64,000 nt of DNA from Phaeobacter sp. A36a-5a. Its GTDB lineage: Bacteria > Pseudomonadota > Alphaproteobacteria > Rhodobacterales > Rhodobacteraceae. Location: assembly GCF_037911135.1 (NCBI RefSeq), contig NZ_JBBLYU010000002.1:124001-188000 (forward strand), given 5' to 3'. The first letter of the stretch is position 1. Every line of letters begins with the position of its first letter. The position numbers and the translations under genes were made by a program. The notes below the pieces were generated by a model that was not told where the DNA came from, did no database searches, and saw only the letters and a list, made by a program, of their open reading frames with translations. Shown here in pieces: positions 43,279-52,195 of this stretch.

Positions 43279-43965
43279 CTATCCTATCTGTTTGTCCGTT
43301 GTAGTGGCGGAATGAACTGCATCCGGATGCGCCATCGCGAAGGCCTGATTGCTTGCACATGTGGCTTCAATCTCACCAAGACGGGACAGGTCGTTGAAAT
43401 CCACCCCCCAGCGTCGTGCGTTGTAGAGTTGTGGCATCAGGCAGAGATCTGCGAGCCCCGGACGGTCTCCGGTGCAATATGGCGCAGGGGGATATCTTTC
43501 CAGAAGCGCATTAAAAGCAATGAGACCCGGACGAATGAAGTGGCGCATCCAGCCTGCGGGCATGTCGAGAGAGTGTTCAGCATCTTGCGGCTGTGCCTCT
43601 GCACAAAGGCTGGTGGCGTAGCGGGCGACCTTCAGATTGCAGACAGGGTGCAGATCAACCGCGATGGAGTGGGCAAGGGCCTGAACCCCCGCACGCTCTG
43701 CCGGGGTGCCAGGCAGCAGGCCAAGGTTTCGGGTCTGGTCCAGGTAGTCGAGGATTGCCAGCGATTGCGTCAGGCGCAGCCCGTCGATTTCCAGCACCGG
43801 CACGAACCCTTGCGGGTTGCGGGCCAGATGCTCGGGGCCGGTTTGCTCGCCGTTGACCAGATCCACGGTTTGGCTCCGGTAGGCGATACCCGCGAGATTG
43901 AGGGCAATGCGAACACGATAGCTGGCCGATGATCGCCAGTAGTCGTAGAGTATGACATCAGACAT
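43279..43965 (-). CDS. maiA: maleylacetoacetate isomerase (zeta-class GST)
   Basis: 228 residues of the zeta glutathione S-transferase family. The catalytic N-terminal motif YWRSSASYRVRIALNLAGI contains the SSxSxRVR signature, and NPQGFVPVLEIDGLRLTQSLAILDYLD binds glutathione. MaiA converts maleylacetoacetate to fumarylacetoacetate with glutathione, step two of homogentisate breakdown. HmgA and FahA, steps one and three, are in the same operon. It is the last gene of that operon, 58 bases after the VOC gene. Confidence 0.93.
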   Translation of the reverse strand: MSDVILYDYWRSSASYRVRIALNLAGIAYRSQTVDLVNGEQTGPEHLARNPQGFVPVLEIDGLRLTQSLAILDYLDQTRNLGLLPGTPAERAGVQALAHSIAVDLHPVCNLKVARYATSLCAEAQPQDAEHSLDMPAGWMRHFIRPGLIAFNALLERYPPAPYCTGDRPGLADLCLMPQLYNARRWGVDFNDLSRLGEIEATCASNQAFAMAHPDAVHSATTTDKQIG

Positions 43966-43987
43966 TCCGGTCTCCCTGCATGGCCTG

Positions 43988-44025
43988 AGTGATCGATGGA
44001 AACACCGCCCCGCGGCCCGATCACT
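43988..44025 (-). repeat. inverted repeat between VOC and maiA genes
   Basis: AGTGATCG and CGATCACT form an 8-bp perfect inverted repeat with a 22-base loop and overlap the VOC stop codon. There is no T run, so it may be an mRNA-processing hairpin or a chance palindrome. Confidence 0.35.
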
Positions 44026-44566
44026 AAAGCTCGCTCAATTCCTTGGCGTGCAGCCATTCGGCATGTTTCGGCGCCTTCTTGGTCTTGGACCATTCTTCCA
44101 GCATTTCCCATTTCACGGAGTCCAGCTTTTGCAGCAGTGCCTGTTCCTCCGGGTCGGGGCAGGCCAGCTCCACCCGGTGGCCGTTCGGATCGAAGAAATA
44201 GATCGAGTGGAAGATCGAGTGGTCGGTGACGCCCAGCACCTCGACGCCGTTGGCCTCCAGATGGTCCTTGAACTGGATCAGGGTCTCGCGATCCTTCACC
44301 TTGAAGGCGATGTGCTGCACCCAGACCGGCGTGTTGCGGTCGCGGTCCATCTCCGGCTTGGTCGGCAGCTCAAAAAAGGCCAGGACGTTGCCGTTGCCTG
44401 CATCCATGAAGATATGCATGTAGGGATCGGGTTCATGGGTCGAGGGAACATGGTCCTCGGCAATTGCCAGGACAAAGTCCATGTTCAGCATTTGCCCATA
44501 CCACTCCACCGTCTGCTTGGCGTCCTTGCAGCGGTAGGCGACGTGGTGGATCTGTTCGATTTTCAA
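44024..44566 (-). CDS. VOC (vicinal oxygen chelate) family protein
   Basis: 180 residues with a two-module VOC fold, metal ligands probably in EQIHHVAYRC, WVQHIAFKVKD and the Glu of HRVELACPD. The fold is used by extradiol dioxygenases, glyoxalases and isomerases. The C-terminal 40 residues are a charged helix outside the VOC fold (LDSVKWEMLEEWSKTKKAPK). In a homogentisate operon it may act on a ring or ring-fission compound. It overlaps the DUF2783 gene by 4 bases. A precise reaction cannot be given. Confidence 0.85.
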   Translation of the reverse strand: MKIEQIHHVAYRCKDAKQTVEWYGQMLNMDFVLAIAEDHVPSTHEPDPYMHIFMDAGNGNVLAFFELPTKPEMDRDRNTPVWVQHIAFKVKDRETLIQFKDHLEANGVEVLGVTDHSIFHSIYFFDPNGHRVELACPDPEEQALLQKLDSVKWEMLEEWSKTKKAPKHAEWLHAKELSEL

Positions 44567-44787
44567 GCGGAGTCCTCCCCGGGTTTCAGCGCGGCAGCAG
44601 CCAGCGCCTGTTTCAGGATCGCGCGTTTCCCGATGTGATTTGCCAGCACCAGCACCAGCCGTGCATTCAGCGCATCGCTTTCGGCCTTGCTCAGGTCCTC
44701 ATGCGCGGCCAGCAGATCGGCATAGAAATCGTCGGCGCGTTCGAGGTTGGCGGCCAGGATCAGTTGGTCTTCGGTCATCTTGATCAC
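44563..44787 (-). CDS. DUF2783 family small protein
   Basis: 74 residues, helical and acidic at the start (TEDQLILAANLERADDFYADLLAAHEDLS), then ARLVLVLANHIGKR. It matches the small DUF2783 proteins that accompany FAD-dependent aromatic hydroxylases. It overlaps the FAD hydroxylase gene upstream and the VOC gene downstream by 4 bases each, so all three are co-translated. It may be a small accessory subunit of the hydroxylase; no experiment known to me shows this. Confidence 0.8.
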   Translation of the reverse strand: MIKMTEDQLILAANLERADDFYADLLAAHEDLSKAESDALNARLVLVLANHIGKRAILKQALAAAALKPGEDSA

Positions 44788-46394
44788 TCCTTGCCGATGG
44801 CCCGGCGGATCGCATGCCGGAACTGGTTATCGTCATAGCTGGGGCGGCGGGCGGCGACATGCTGGTCCGGGCGGATCAGGTAGACACCGCTTTCATGCTT
44901 GCCCAGGTAGCGGTCCTTCAGCGCCAGTGTTTTGTCGTCCTTGCTGGAGAGCGCCAATCGGGTGACCGTGATGCCGGATTCCTCAATCTCATCAGGCGCG
45001 TCGGCGTCGATGGTCAGCAGGGTGAATTTGTCGCCCAGCTTGCCGAGCAGAAACCCGTCGACCAGCGGCACATCGGGGCAGGGTGAGCCGGGCCGGGTGC
45101 GTTCCGGCCCGTTGAGCGCGTCTGCCGAATTCAGCGGTGAGCCTTCATAGGTGCAGGGCACCGACAGCCGGCCGGAGTTCACCAAAGGACGCGCGAATTC
45201 ATACTGTTCGGACAGGTCCAGAACCGCGTCGCGCATGACCCGGCTGATTTCCGACTTGGGCGTGATGAAATCGGTGGAGCGCGAGGAGTTCCGGATATTC
45301 TCGTCAGCGCCGTGGACGCGTTCAATGTCATAGCTGTCCAGCAGGCTTTCTGGCGCTTTGCCGTCCATCACCAGCTTGAGTTTCCAGCACAGATTGTCGG
45401 TATCTTGCAGGCCGGAGTTGGCACCGCGGGCTCCGAACGGCGACACCTGATGTGCGGCGTCGCCGGCGAAGATCACCCGGCCATGGCGGAACTTCTCCAT
45501 GCGGCGGCACTGGAAGGTGTAGATCGAGACCCACTCAAGTTCGAATTTTACATCTTCGCCCAGCATCGCCTTGAGTCGCGGGATCACGTTCTCGGGGCGC
45601 TTCTCGCGTTCCTTGTCGATGTCCCAGCCCAGTTGCAGGTCGATCCGCCAGACGCCATCCGGCTGCTTATGCAAGAGTGCTGATTGGCCCCTGTTGAAGG
45701 GCGGATCGAACCAGAACCAGCGTTCGGTCGGGAAATCCGCGTCCATGATCACATCAGCAATCAGGAAGTTGTCTTCGAACACCCGTCCGACGAAATCCAG
45801 CCCCAGCATCTGCCGGGTGGGGGAGCCGGCACCGTCGCAGGCAATCAGCCAGTCGGCTTCCAGGTTGTAGGAACCTTCTGGCGTGTCAATTTCCAGCACG
45901 GCATGGCTGGGGTGGGTGCCGATGGCAGAGACCTTGTTGCGGCCGCGGATTTCGATCGGCGCGCCTTGCTCCTGCAGCTCTCGGACCCGGTTCACCAGGT
46001 ATTCTTCGAAATAATATTGCTGTAGATTGATAAATGCGGACCGCTTGTGGCCCTCCTCAGGAAGAAGATTGAAATCGTACACCTTGCGGTCGTCGAAGAA
46101 GACTTTGCCGAGGTTCCATTGAACGCCTTTGGCGACCATCGGATCCCCGAGGCCAAGCCGATCGGCGATTTCCAGTGTCCGTTTCGAGAAGCAGATGGCG
46201 CGAGAGCCAAAACTGACCTTGTCGTTGTCGTCCAGCACAACCACGCCAATGCCCTGCTGGGCCAGGTCAATTGCGGCAGCAAGACCAACCGGCCCCGCAC
46301 CGATCACGACGACTGGATGACGCACCGGCGAGGGCGCATCCTGATCGTCACTGCGTTGATAAGAATACAAGGGAACTTCAAAGATCTTGTTCAT
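44784..46394 (-). CDS. FAD-dependent aromatic hydroxylase (MhpA-like)
   Basis: 536 residues from the ATG at 46394, with AGGAGG nine bases upstream. The FAD-binding motif HPVVVIGAGPVGLAAAIDLAQQG is near the start, the DG motif is in LIACDGAGSPTRQMLGL, and the second FAD motif is GRVIFAGDAAHQVSPFGARGANSG. After ~380 residues comes the thioredoxin-like C-terminal domain seen in MhpA-type phenol hydroxylases. It would hydroxylate an aromatic acid with NAD(P)H and O2. In this operon a hydroxyphenylacetate-type substrate leading to homogentisate is a reasonable guess; a direct assignment is not possible. Confidence 0.9.
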   Translation of the reverse strand: MNKIFEVPLYSYQRSDDQDAPSPVRHPVVVIGAGPVGLAAAIDLAQQGIGVVVLDDNDKVSFGSRAICFSKRTLEIADRLGLGDPMVAKGVQWNLGKVFFDDRKVYDFNLLPEEGHKRSAFINLQQYYFEEYLVNRVRELQEQGAPIEIRGRNKVSAIGTHPSHAVLEIDTPEGSYNLEADWLIACDGAGSPTRQMLGLDFVGRVFEDNFLIADVIMDADFPTERWFWFDPPFNRGQSALLHKQPDGVWRIDLQLGWDIDKEREKRPENVIPRLKAMLGEDVKFELEWVSIYTFQCRRMEKFRHGRVIFAGDAAHQVSPFGARGANSGLQDTDNLCWKLKLVMDGKAPESLLDSYDIERVHGADENIRNSSRSTDFITPKSEISRVMRDAVLDLSEQYEFARPLVNSGRLSVPCTYEGSPLNSADALNGPERTRPGSPCPDVPLVDGFLLGKLGDKFTLLTIDADAPDEIEESGITVTRLALSSKDDKTLALKDRYLGKHESGVYLIRPDQHVAARRPSYDDNQFRHAIRRAIGKE

Positions 46395-46544
46395 CTGGCC
46401 TCCTCCCAAATCCGGGTGCCGTCAGGCACGGCTCGACTAGCCCCCGGTCGCGGCTACGCCGAGGTTCTGGTCAAACATTTCATAGGTACTGCTGGGGCGA
46501 TACGATCTGGATCAAACCGCCCCGAGTATAAATTTTCCTGGGCC

Positions 46545-47495
46545 TCACCCCTGCAGGGCTTCCCACATCTCCAGATCGCGTTGAGCGGTCCAGATCCGGG
46601 GGGTGTCGATGCCGCGTGCCTCGTCATAGGCACGGGCCACGTTGAAGGGCAGGCAATGCTCGTAGATGGCATAATCTGCAAACTTCGGATCGCATTCTGC
46701 GCGCACCGCGTCCCAGGCTTCTTTCAGCGTGCCGTTGCGGGCTGCAACTTTCGCTGCCGGGCGGTAGGTGCTTTCAACGAAATCGCGGGTGCTTTCGACG
46801 GCGCGTTCCACCGCGTCCTTGCCCACCAGCGCGTCTCCACGACCGGGGGCAATGGCGTCGACATCATAAGCTTTGATATTGTCCAGCGTCCTGCCCCAGT
46901 CACCGAAATGCCCGTCGCCGCAGTAGCAGGCTGAGTGGTCTTCGACGATATCGCCGGTGAACATCACGTTCTGATCCGGCACGTGGATCACCGCGTCACC
47001 CGCGGTATGGGCGCGACCCAGATGCTTGATGTCGATCCGGCGATTGCCGAGGTAAACGGTCATCGAATCGCTGAAGGTGGTGGAGGGCCAGGTCAGTCCG
47101 GGGATGCTCTCATAGCCCTCGAAAAGGCGCGGGAAGCGCTGGAATTCGCTGTCCCAGTCCTCCTGCCCGCGTTCGACCACCATAGATCGGGCCTTGTCCG
47201 ACATGATTATGTTCTGCGCGCCAAATGCGGAAGCACCCAGTACGCGAACAGCGTGGTAATGTGTCAGCACCACATGGGTGATCGGCTTGTCGGTGACAGA
47301 GCGAACGCAGTCGATCACCTTGCTCGCAAGCCGTGGGGTCGCCTGCGCTTCGACGATCATCACAGAGTCATCGCCGATGATCACGCCGGAGTTCGGGTCG
47401 CCCTCGGCGGTAAAAGCATAAAGCCCCTCGCCGATCTCATCAAAGGTGATCTTCTTTTCAGTCATGTCCCCTTGGGACGCAAAAGCCTTGGCCAT
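46545..47495 (-). CDS. MBL-fold hydrolase with altered metal motif
   Basis: 316 residues with the metallo-beta-lactamase fold: SGVIIGDDSVMIVEAQATP, the metal loop LTHYHAVRVLGASAFGA, GRAHTAGDAVIHVPDQNVMFTGDIV. The usual HxHxDH becomes H79-Y-H81-A-V83-R84, so the Asp and last His that bind the second metal are replaced by Val and Arg. H163 and D182 keep the remaining site. It may use one metal or be non-hydrolytic. It lies 11 bases before fahA and probably acts on a thioester or lactone in the pathway; the substrate is unknown. Confidence 0.85.
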   Translation of the reverse strand: MAKAFASQGDMTEKKITFDEIGEGLYAFTAEGDPNSGVIIGDDSVMIVEAQATPRLASKVIDCVRSVTDKPITHVVLTHYHAVRVLGASAFGAQNIIMSDKARSMVVERGQEDWDSEFQRFPRLFEGYESIPGLTWPSTTFSDSMTVYLGNRRIDIKHLGRAHTAGDAVIHVPDQNVMFTGDIVEDHSACYCGDGHFGDWGRTLDNIKAYDVDAIAPGRGDALVGKDAVERAVESTRDFVESTYRPAAKVAARNGTLKEAWDAVRAECDPKFADYAIYEHCLPFNVARAYDEARGIDTPRIWTAQRDLEMWEALQG

Positions 47496-47506
47496 GGTGG
47501 TCTTCC

Positions 47507-48763
47507 TTATCTTGCGTAGGGGTTTTCAAGCGCGGGCAGCACGGTACCGGTGCAGTCGCCGAAACCGATGGTGTAGCCGTCGCCTTTGGCCGCGCCTTTC
47601 AGGGTCAGCGTGTCACCGTCGGCGATGAAGGAGCGCTCCTCGCCAGTGTCCAGCGTCAGCGGCTCCTTACCGCCCCAGCTGAGTTCCAGGAGCGAGCCGC
47701 GGCTTTCCTTGGTGGGGCCGGAGATGGTGCCAGAGCCCAGAAGATCGCCCGCGTTCATCGGGCAGCCCGAGGTGGTGTGATGCGCCAGCTGCTGTGCGGC
47801 GGAGTAATACATTTCCTTGTAGTTGGTCCGCGCGATGGTTGTGGCCTCTTTGCCTTCCGGCGCCATGGTGACCTCAAGGTCGATATCATAGAGCATCGGG
47901 CCGCAATCCTTCAGGTGGTCCAGCAGTTCCACCTCACGCCCGGGCGTGTCGCAGCGGAACGGCTCCAGCGCCGTTTTGGTCACGATCCAAGGAGAGATCG
48001 TGTTGGCAGTGGCCTTGGCCTGGAACGGTCCCAAGGGCTGGTATTCCCAGGCCTGGATATCGCGCGCGGACCAGTCGTTCAGCAGTACATAGCCAAAGAT
48101 ATGGTCATCCGCTTCCTGCACGGTAATCGGGCCATCGGAGGGGGTGCCGACAATGGCGCCCATCTCCAGCTCGATATCGAAGCGCGCGCAGGGCGCCCAC
48201 CGCGGCGTCTCGTCATTTGGACCTTTCAGCTGACCCCAGGGTCGGCGCACATCGGTACCGGACACCACAACGGAGGAGGCCCGCCCGTTATAGCCGATCG
48301 GGATATGCAGCCAGTTCGGCGGCAGCGCATTTTCCGGACCGCGGAACATGGTGCCGACGTTGAAGGCGTGGTTCTTGCCTGCATAGAAGTCGGTGTATTC
48401 GCTGACGGCAAAGGGCATGTGCAGCTCGGCGTCCGTAGCCGGAACCAGCAAAGGTTCGACCTTACCCTGCTCGGCAGAGCCTTCGGACAGCAGCGCTGTC
48501 AAACGGTTGCGAAGCGCAGTCCAGACGGCCGGACCTTCTTCCATAAGGTCGTTCCAATACGGAACGTCGAACAGTGGCGCATCGCTCAACTGGATCAAGC
48601 CGGTTTCCTCGGCGGCCTGCATATCGAGGATCATGTCCCCGATGGCCACGCCGCAGCGCGGATCGTCGCCATCAACAGAAAACACGCCATAAGGCAGGTT
48701 ATTCAGTGGGAACGGATGGGTCGCGCTGTTGGCGGAGGTGACCCAGGATTTTGTCAAAGGCAT
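47507..48763 (-). CDS. fahA: fumarylacetoacetase
   Basis: 418 residues from the ATG at 48763, with AAAGGACC upstream; the longer frame from 48961 runs into the hmgA-downstream hairpins. FahA splits fumarylacetoacetate into fumarate and acetoacetate, the final step of tyrosine/homogentisate breakdown. Typical blocks are PYGVFSVDGDDPRCGVAIGD, DFYAGKNHAFNVGTMF, PIGYNGRASSVVVSGTDVRRPWGQ, FDIELEMGAIVGTPSDGPI and LNDWSARDIQAWEYQPLGPF. It is the second gene of the operon, after hmgA. Confidence 0.96.
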   Translation of the reverse strand: MPLTKSWVTSANSATHPFPLNNLPYGVFSVDGDDPRCGVAIGDMILDMQAAEETGLIQLSDAPLFDVPYWNDLMEEGPAVWTALRNRLTALLSEGSAEQGKVEPLLVPATDAELHMPFAVSEYTDFYAGKNHAFNVGTMFRGPENALPPNWLHIPIGYNGRASSVVVSGTDVRRPWGQLKGPNDETPRWAPCARFDIELEMGAIVGTPSDGPITVQEADDHIFGYVLLNDWSARDIQAWEYQPLGPFQAKATANTISPWIVTKTALEPFRCDTPGREVELLDHLKDCGPMLYDIDLEVTMAPEGKEATTIARTNYKEMYYSAAQQLAHHTTSGCPMNAGDLLGSGTISGPTKESRGSLLELSWGGKEPLTLDTGEERSFIADGDTLTLKGAAKGDGYTIGFGDCTGTVLPALENPYAR

Positions 48764-48781
48764 ACGTGGTCCTTTTCGTTT

Positions 48782-48863
48782 GAGAGCAGCTGCTCTCGTC
48801 ATCTTTCCCGAAATACTCCGGGGGTGAATGCGGCCTTCAGGCCGCAGAGGGGGCAGCGCCCCC
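48782..48863. repeat. palindromic intergenic element between hmgA and fahA
   Basis: Three inverted repeats lie in 82 bases: the perfect palindrome GAGAGCAGCTGCTCTC (48782-48797), TGCGGCC-TTCA-GGCCGCA (48829-48846) and GGGGGC-AGC-GCCCCC (48849-48863). Between them is CCCGAAATACTCCGGGGG. I recall similar GGAGTATTT-plus-GC-hairpin strings after many genes in Rhodobacterales genomes, so it may be a dispersed REP-like element. It probably ends or stabilises the hmgA message. Confidence 0.6.
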
Positions 48864-48869
48864 GTTGGA

Positions 48870-50225
48870 TTACTTCTTGCCTGGTGTGCCGTCGAATTTC
48901 TTCTCGATATCGGCCCAGCAGTCGATGTAGTCATCCTGCAGCGGTGCTTCGTTCGCGGCAAAGCCTGTCAGATGCTGCGGGAAACGGGTCTCGAACATGA
49001 AGGACATTGTGTTCTCGAGCTTCTCGGGGCCGAGGTTGGAGTTCGACGCGCCTTCAAAGGCGTTCTTGTCCGGCCCGTGCGGCAGCATCATGTTGTGCAA
49101 GGACATGCCACCCGGCGCGAACCCTTGCGGTTTGGCATCATACTGGCCGTAGATATTGCCCATTAGCTCCGACATGATGTTCTTGTGATACCACGGCGGG
49201 CGGAAGGTGTTCTCAGCCACCATCCAGCGCTCGCGGAACAGCACAAAGTCAATGTTGGCAGTGCCCGGCACCCCCGACGGTGCCGTCAGCACGGTAAAGA
49301 TCGACGGGTCCGGGTGGTCGAACAGGATCGCGCCGACCGGGCAATAGGTGGTCAGGTCGTATTTGTAGGGCGCATAGTTTCCGTGCCAGGCCACCACATC
49401 CAACGGCGAGTGGCCGATCCTGGTCTCATGGAATTGACCGCACCATTTGATGGTCACGGTGGACGGCGTCTCGCGATCCTCGAACGCCGCCACCGGCGCC
49501 TTGAAGTCGCGCGGGTTGGCCATGCAGTTGGCGCCGATGGGCCCGCGGCCGGGCAACTCGAATTTCTGGCCGTAGTTCTCGCAGACAAAGCCGCGGCAGG
49601 GGCCTTCCAGCACCTCCACCCGGTACACCAGACCGCGCGGGATGATGGCGATTTCCTGCGGTGCGAGGTCGATGATACCCAGCTCAGTGGCAAAGCGCAG
49701 GCGTCCTTCCTGTGGCACCACCAAGAGTTCAGAATCGGCGGAGAAGAAGTAGCTGTCCACCATCGACTCGGTGACCAAATAGATGTGGCTGGCCATGCCG
49801 ACCTGGGTGTTCACATCGCCTGCGGTGGTCATCGTGCGCATGCCGGTGAGCCAAGTCAGGCCTTCATCCGAATGCGGCACCGGATCCCAGCGGTACTGGC
49901 CCAGCGAGATCACGTCCGGATCGACGCAGGGGGCAGACTTCCAATGCGGCAGGTCGATCTTCTGATAGCGGTGCGAATGCTTGACGGACGGGCGGATGCG
50001 GTAGCACCAGGTCCGCTCCGGCACATCGGCGGTAAAAGCGGTGCCGCTCAGCTGTTCGCCGTAAAGACCATAGTTGCACTTTTGCGGGCTGTTCATGCCT
50101 TGCGGCAGCGCACCGGGCAGCGCCTCGGTTTCAAAATCATTGGCAAAGCCCGGCATATAGCCCTCGTGTGGCCCGGTAAGGGACGGGGCCTGGATCATTT
50201 TGTGGGCATCGACTTTGCGATTCAT
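48870..50225 (-). CDS. hmgA: homogentisate 1,2-dioxygenase
   Basis: 451 residues; the start ATG at 50225 has AAAGGAGCG upstream. HmgA opens the ring of homogentisate to maleylacetoacetate with non-heme iron and O2. Recognisable blocks are [91 protein letters not shown]-like [16 protein letters not shown] and [19 protein letters not shown], which include the iron His/Glu ligands. It is the first gene of the homogentisate operon, divergent from a MarR regulator 73 bases away. Confidence 0.97.
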   Translation of the reverse strand: MNRKVDAHKMIQAPSLTGPHEGYMPGFANDFETEALPGALPQGMNSPQKCNYGLYGEQLSGTAFTADVPERTWCYRIRPSVKHSHRYQKIDLPHWKSAPCVDPDVISLGQYRWDPVPHSDEGLTWLTGMRTMTTAGDVNTQVGMASHIYLVTESMVDSYFFSADSELLVVPQEGRLRFATELGIIDLAPQEIAIIPRGLVYRVEVLEGPCRGFVCENYGQKFELPGRGPIGANCMANPRDFKAPVAAFEDRETPSTVTIKWCGQFHETRIGHSPLDVVAWHGNYAPYKYDLTTYCPVGAILFDHPDPSIFTVLTAPSGVPGTANIDFVLFRERWMVAENTFRPPWYHKNIMSELMGNIYGQYDAKPQGFAPGGMSLHNMMLPHGPDKNAFEGASNSNLGPEKLENTMSFMFETRFPQHLTGFAANEAPLQDDYIDCWADIEKKFDGTPGKK

Positions 50226-50261
50226 GGCGCGCTCCTTTTCTTAACTCTCTGTTTCGGTAAT

Positions 50262-50279
50262 AGTTGATTTTGTAACTAA
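50262..50279. promoter_or_regulatory. candidate MarR operator, TAGTT-N8-AACTA palindrome
   Basis: An 18-base inverted repeat lies in the middle of the 73-base gap between hmgA and the divergent MarR gene, in the right place to control both. Size and symmetry suit a MarR dimer. Binding is inferred. Confidence 0.5.
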
Positions 50280-50298
50280 CAAGGCATAGGTCACCCTC

Positions 50299-50739
50299 AT
50301 GACCGAAAAAGATGACTTCGCGCTGCAGGATTTCTTACCCTATCTCCTCAATCGCGCCGCAGAAGAGAGCTCGCTTGAGTTTCAACAACACTACAAGAAT
50401 CGCTACGGGATGCTCCGTACCGAATGGCGGGTCCTGTTTCATTTGGGCAGCTACGGGCGCATGACCGCAAAGGAAATTGGCCAGCGCGCCAAAATCCATA
50501 AGACCAAGATCAGCCGTGCCGTTGCGAAGCTCGCCGAGCGTCGATTTGTATTGCGTCACCGGGATGAACGAGACCGACGATCGGAGCATCTGGAACTGAC
50601 CCCGCAGGGGCAGGCCGCCTATCGCGATCTTCGGGAGCAGGCCGCCATCTATGATGGGCAGCTTGCATCCCGACTCAGCGAAGGTGAAAGCGAGGCGCTA
50701 CGCCACATGCTGCGCAAACTGGCCGGAATTGAACCATAG
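50299..50739 (+). CDS. MarR family regulator of the homogentisate operon
   Basis: 146 residues with a MarR winged helix: GMLRTEWRVLFHLGSYGRMTAKEIGQRAKIHKTKISRAVAKL, then the wing VLRHRDERDRRSEHLELTPQGQAAYRDL. It is divergent from hmgA with a palindrome between, so likely represses or regulates the homogentisate operon and itself, with an aromatic acid as possible effector. It differs clearly from the HpaR-type regulator at 4083. The target is inferred from position. Confidence 0.88.
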   Translation: MTEKDDFALQDFLPYLLNRAAEESSLEFQQHYKNRYGMLRTEWRVLFHLGSYGRMTAKEIGQRAKIHKTKISRAVAKLAERRFVLRHRDERDRRSEHLELTPQGQAAYRDLREQAAIYDGQLASRLSEGESEALRHMLRKLAGIEP

Positions 50740-50796
50740 ACATCCGTTGGTTGAGGCTTCAGATTGGGCCGGAACCACAATGTGAGGCCGTGCACA

Positions 50797-52056
50797 ATGA
50801 CGGATGCTGCTCTGCGCGCCACGCCGATAATCGACTGGCTGACTGCTGAAGGACTAAGAGGGGCAAGCCGTCAGGAGATGCTGCAAGGCTTTTGCCAGAG
50901 GCTTGCTGACGACGGCGTGCCGCTCCTGCGGTTTCATCTGGCGCAGCGTGCCTATCACCCAAAATACGGTGGTATCGGCTTTAGCTGGACCCGCGCGGAC
51001 GGCTTGTCGCATGAATTTTATGAACACAGCGATACACCGCGGGATGAGTGGCTCTACAGCACCTTCTATTATATGTTGGAACGCCAAGTGCCTGAGTTTC
51101 GCACCAAACTGACCGGGCATGTGCTGGAGCGGTTTCCTGCACTAGCGCAGTTCAAACAGCGCGGGGCCACGGATTACTTTGCGCTGGCAATGCGCTTTGG
51201 TGATTTTGCCGATGCCCCTTTTGATCCTAAGCGGCCGGGAGAGGGCATCCTGTCATCCTGGTCAACCGATCATCTCGATGGTTTCTCAGAGGCGGATCTC
51301 ACGTTGATCCGTTTTATCTACCCGCATCTGGCGCTGGCGCTGCGGGCGGCCTCTGCCCAGCAGATGGCCAAGGATCTGCTTCAGGTCTATCTCGGTCGCG
51401 ATGCTGGTCAGCGGGTTCTGTCAGGAGAAATACAGCGGGGCTCGTCACGCCAGATTGATGCGGTGATCTGCTATTTCGATCTGAAAGGCTTTACCCAACT
51501 GGCTGAGCAAATTCCGGGCGCCGAATTGATCGACATGATTAACGACTACTTTGGTCTGGCGGTCGAGACCATTCAGACCCATGGAGGGAATATCCTCAAA
51601 TTCATGGGTGATGGCATATTGGCGATGTTTGACCTTGGCAGTATCGGCGAAGATGCAACAGCAGCGCTCGCGGCGGCCAGTGGCTTGCAGAGCAAGATAC
51701 GCAATCGCAATGTCGAGCGTGCGCAGCAGGGTAACCCGGTTGCTGATTTCACGCTGGCCCTGCATGCCGGCGAAATCCTCTATGGTAATATAGGATCTGA
51801 GAACCGGTTGGATTTCACGGTGATCGGACCAACCGTCAACCTGACGGCACGGCTGTCAGGTATGCACGCCTCTGTTGGTCGCAGCATCATTGTCTCGGAA
51901 CAGGTTCAACGGGCAGCCCAGCCGACCAGTCACGATCTGGTGTCGCTGGGTCGCTATATGCTGCGCGGTGTTGCCGAGCCGGTTGAGCTCTTCACGATTT
52001 ACGAAGGCAGCGCAGCGGGCCTTTCTGATCGGGCGTCAGAACAACGCTCAGCCTGA
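50797..52056 (+). CDS. adenylate/guanylate cyclase with N-terminal sensory region
   Basis: 419 residues from the ATG at 50797; an earlier in-frame GTG-like start is less likely. The class III cyclase domain is residues ~225-400: CYFDLKGFTQLAEQIPG with the first metal Asp, GGNILKFMGDGILAMF with the second, and GSENRLDFTVIGPTVNLTARL. The first ~200 residues are a soluble domain with conserved hydrophobic/aromatic residues (QRAYHPKYGGIGFSWTRADG) and no membrane helix; I do not recognise it. It would make cAMP or cGMP in the cytoplasm in response to an unknown signal. Confidence 0.87.
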   Translation: MTDAALRATPIIDWLTAEGLRGASRQEMLQGFCQRLADDGVPLLRFHLAQRAYHPKYGGIGFSWTRADGLSHEFYEHSDTPRDEWLYSTFYYMLERQVPEFRTKLTGHVLERFPALAQFKQRGATDYFALAMRFGDFADAPFDPKRPGEGILSSWSTDHLDGFSEADLTLIRFIYPHLALALRAASAQQMAKDLLQVYLGRDAGQRVLSGEIQRGSSRQIDAVICYFDLKGFTQLAEQIPGAELIDMINDYFGLAVETIQTHGGNILKFMGDGILAMFDLGSIGEDATAALAAASGLQSKIRNRNVERAQQGNPVADFTLALHAGEILYGNIGSENRLDFTVIGPTVNLTARLSGMHASVGRSIIVSEQVQRAAQPTSHDLVSLGRYMLRGVAEPVELFTIYEGSAAGLSDRASEQRSA

Positions 52057-52195
52057 ACAAAGGTAAAAATTGCCATAATTTACGCATTTTTTCCGCGTAG
52101 AGCAGAGCTGGGACAGATTATGGCCAACGAGATTCGTGCAAGAAATCTTGAACTGCCATGCCTGACTTTATTGAGAGAGCAGCGAGGAAAGTGTG

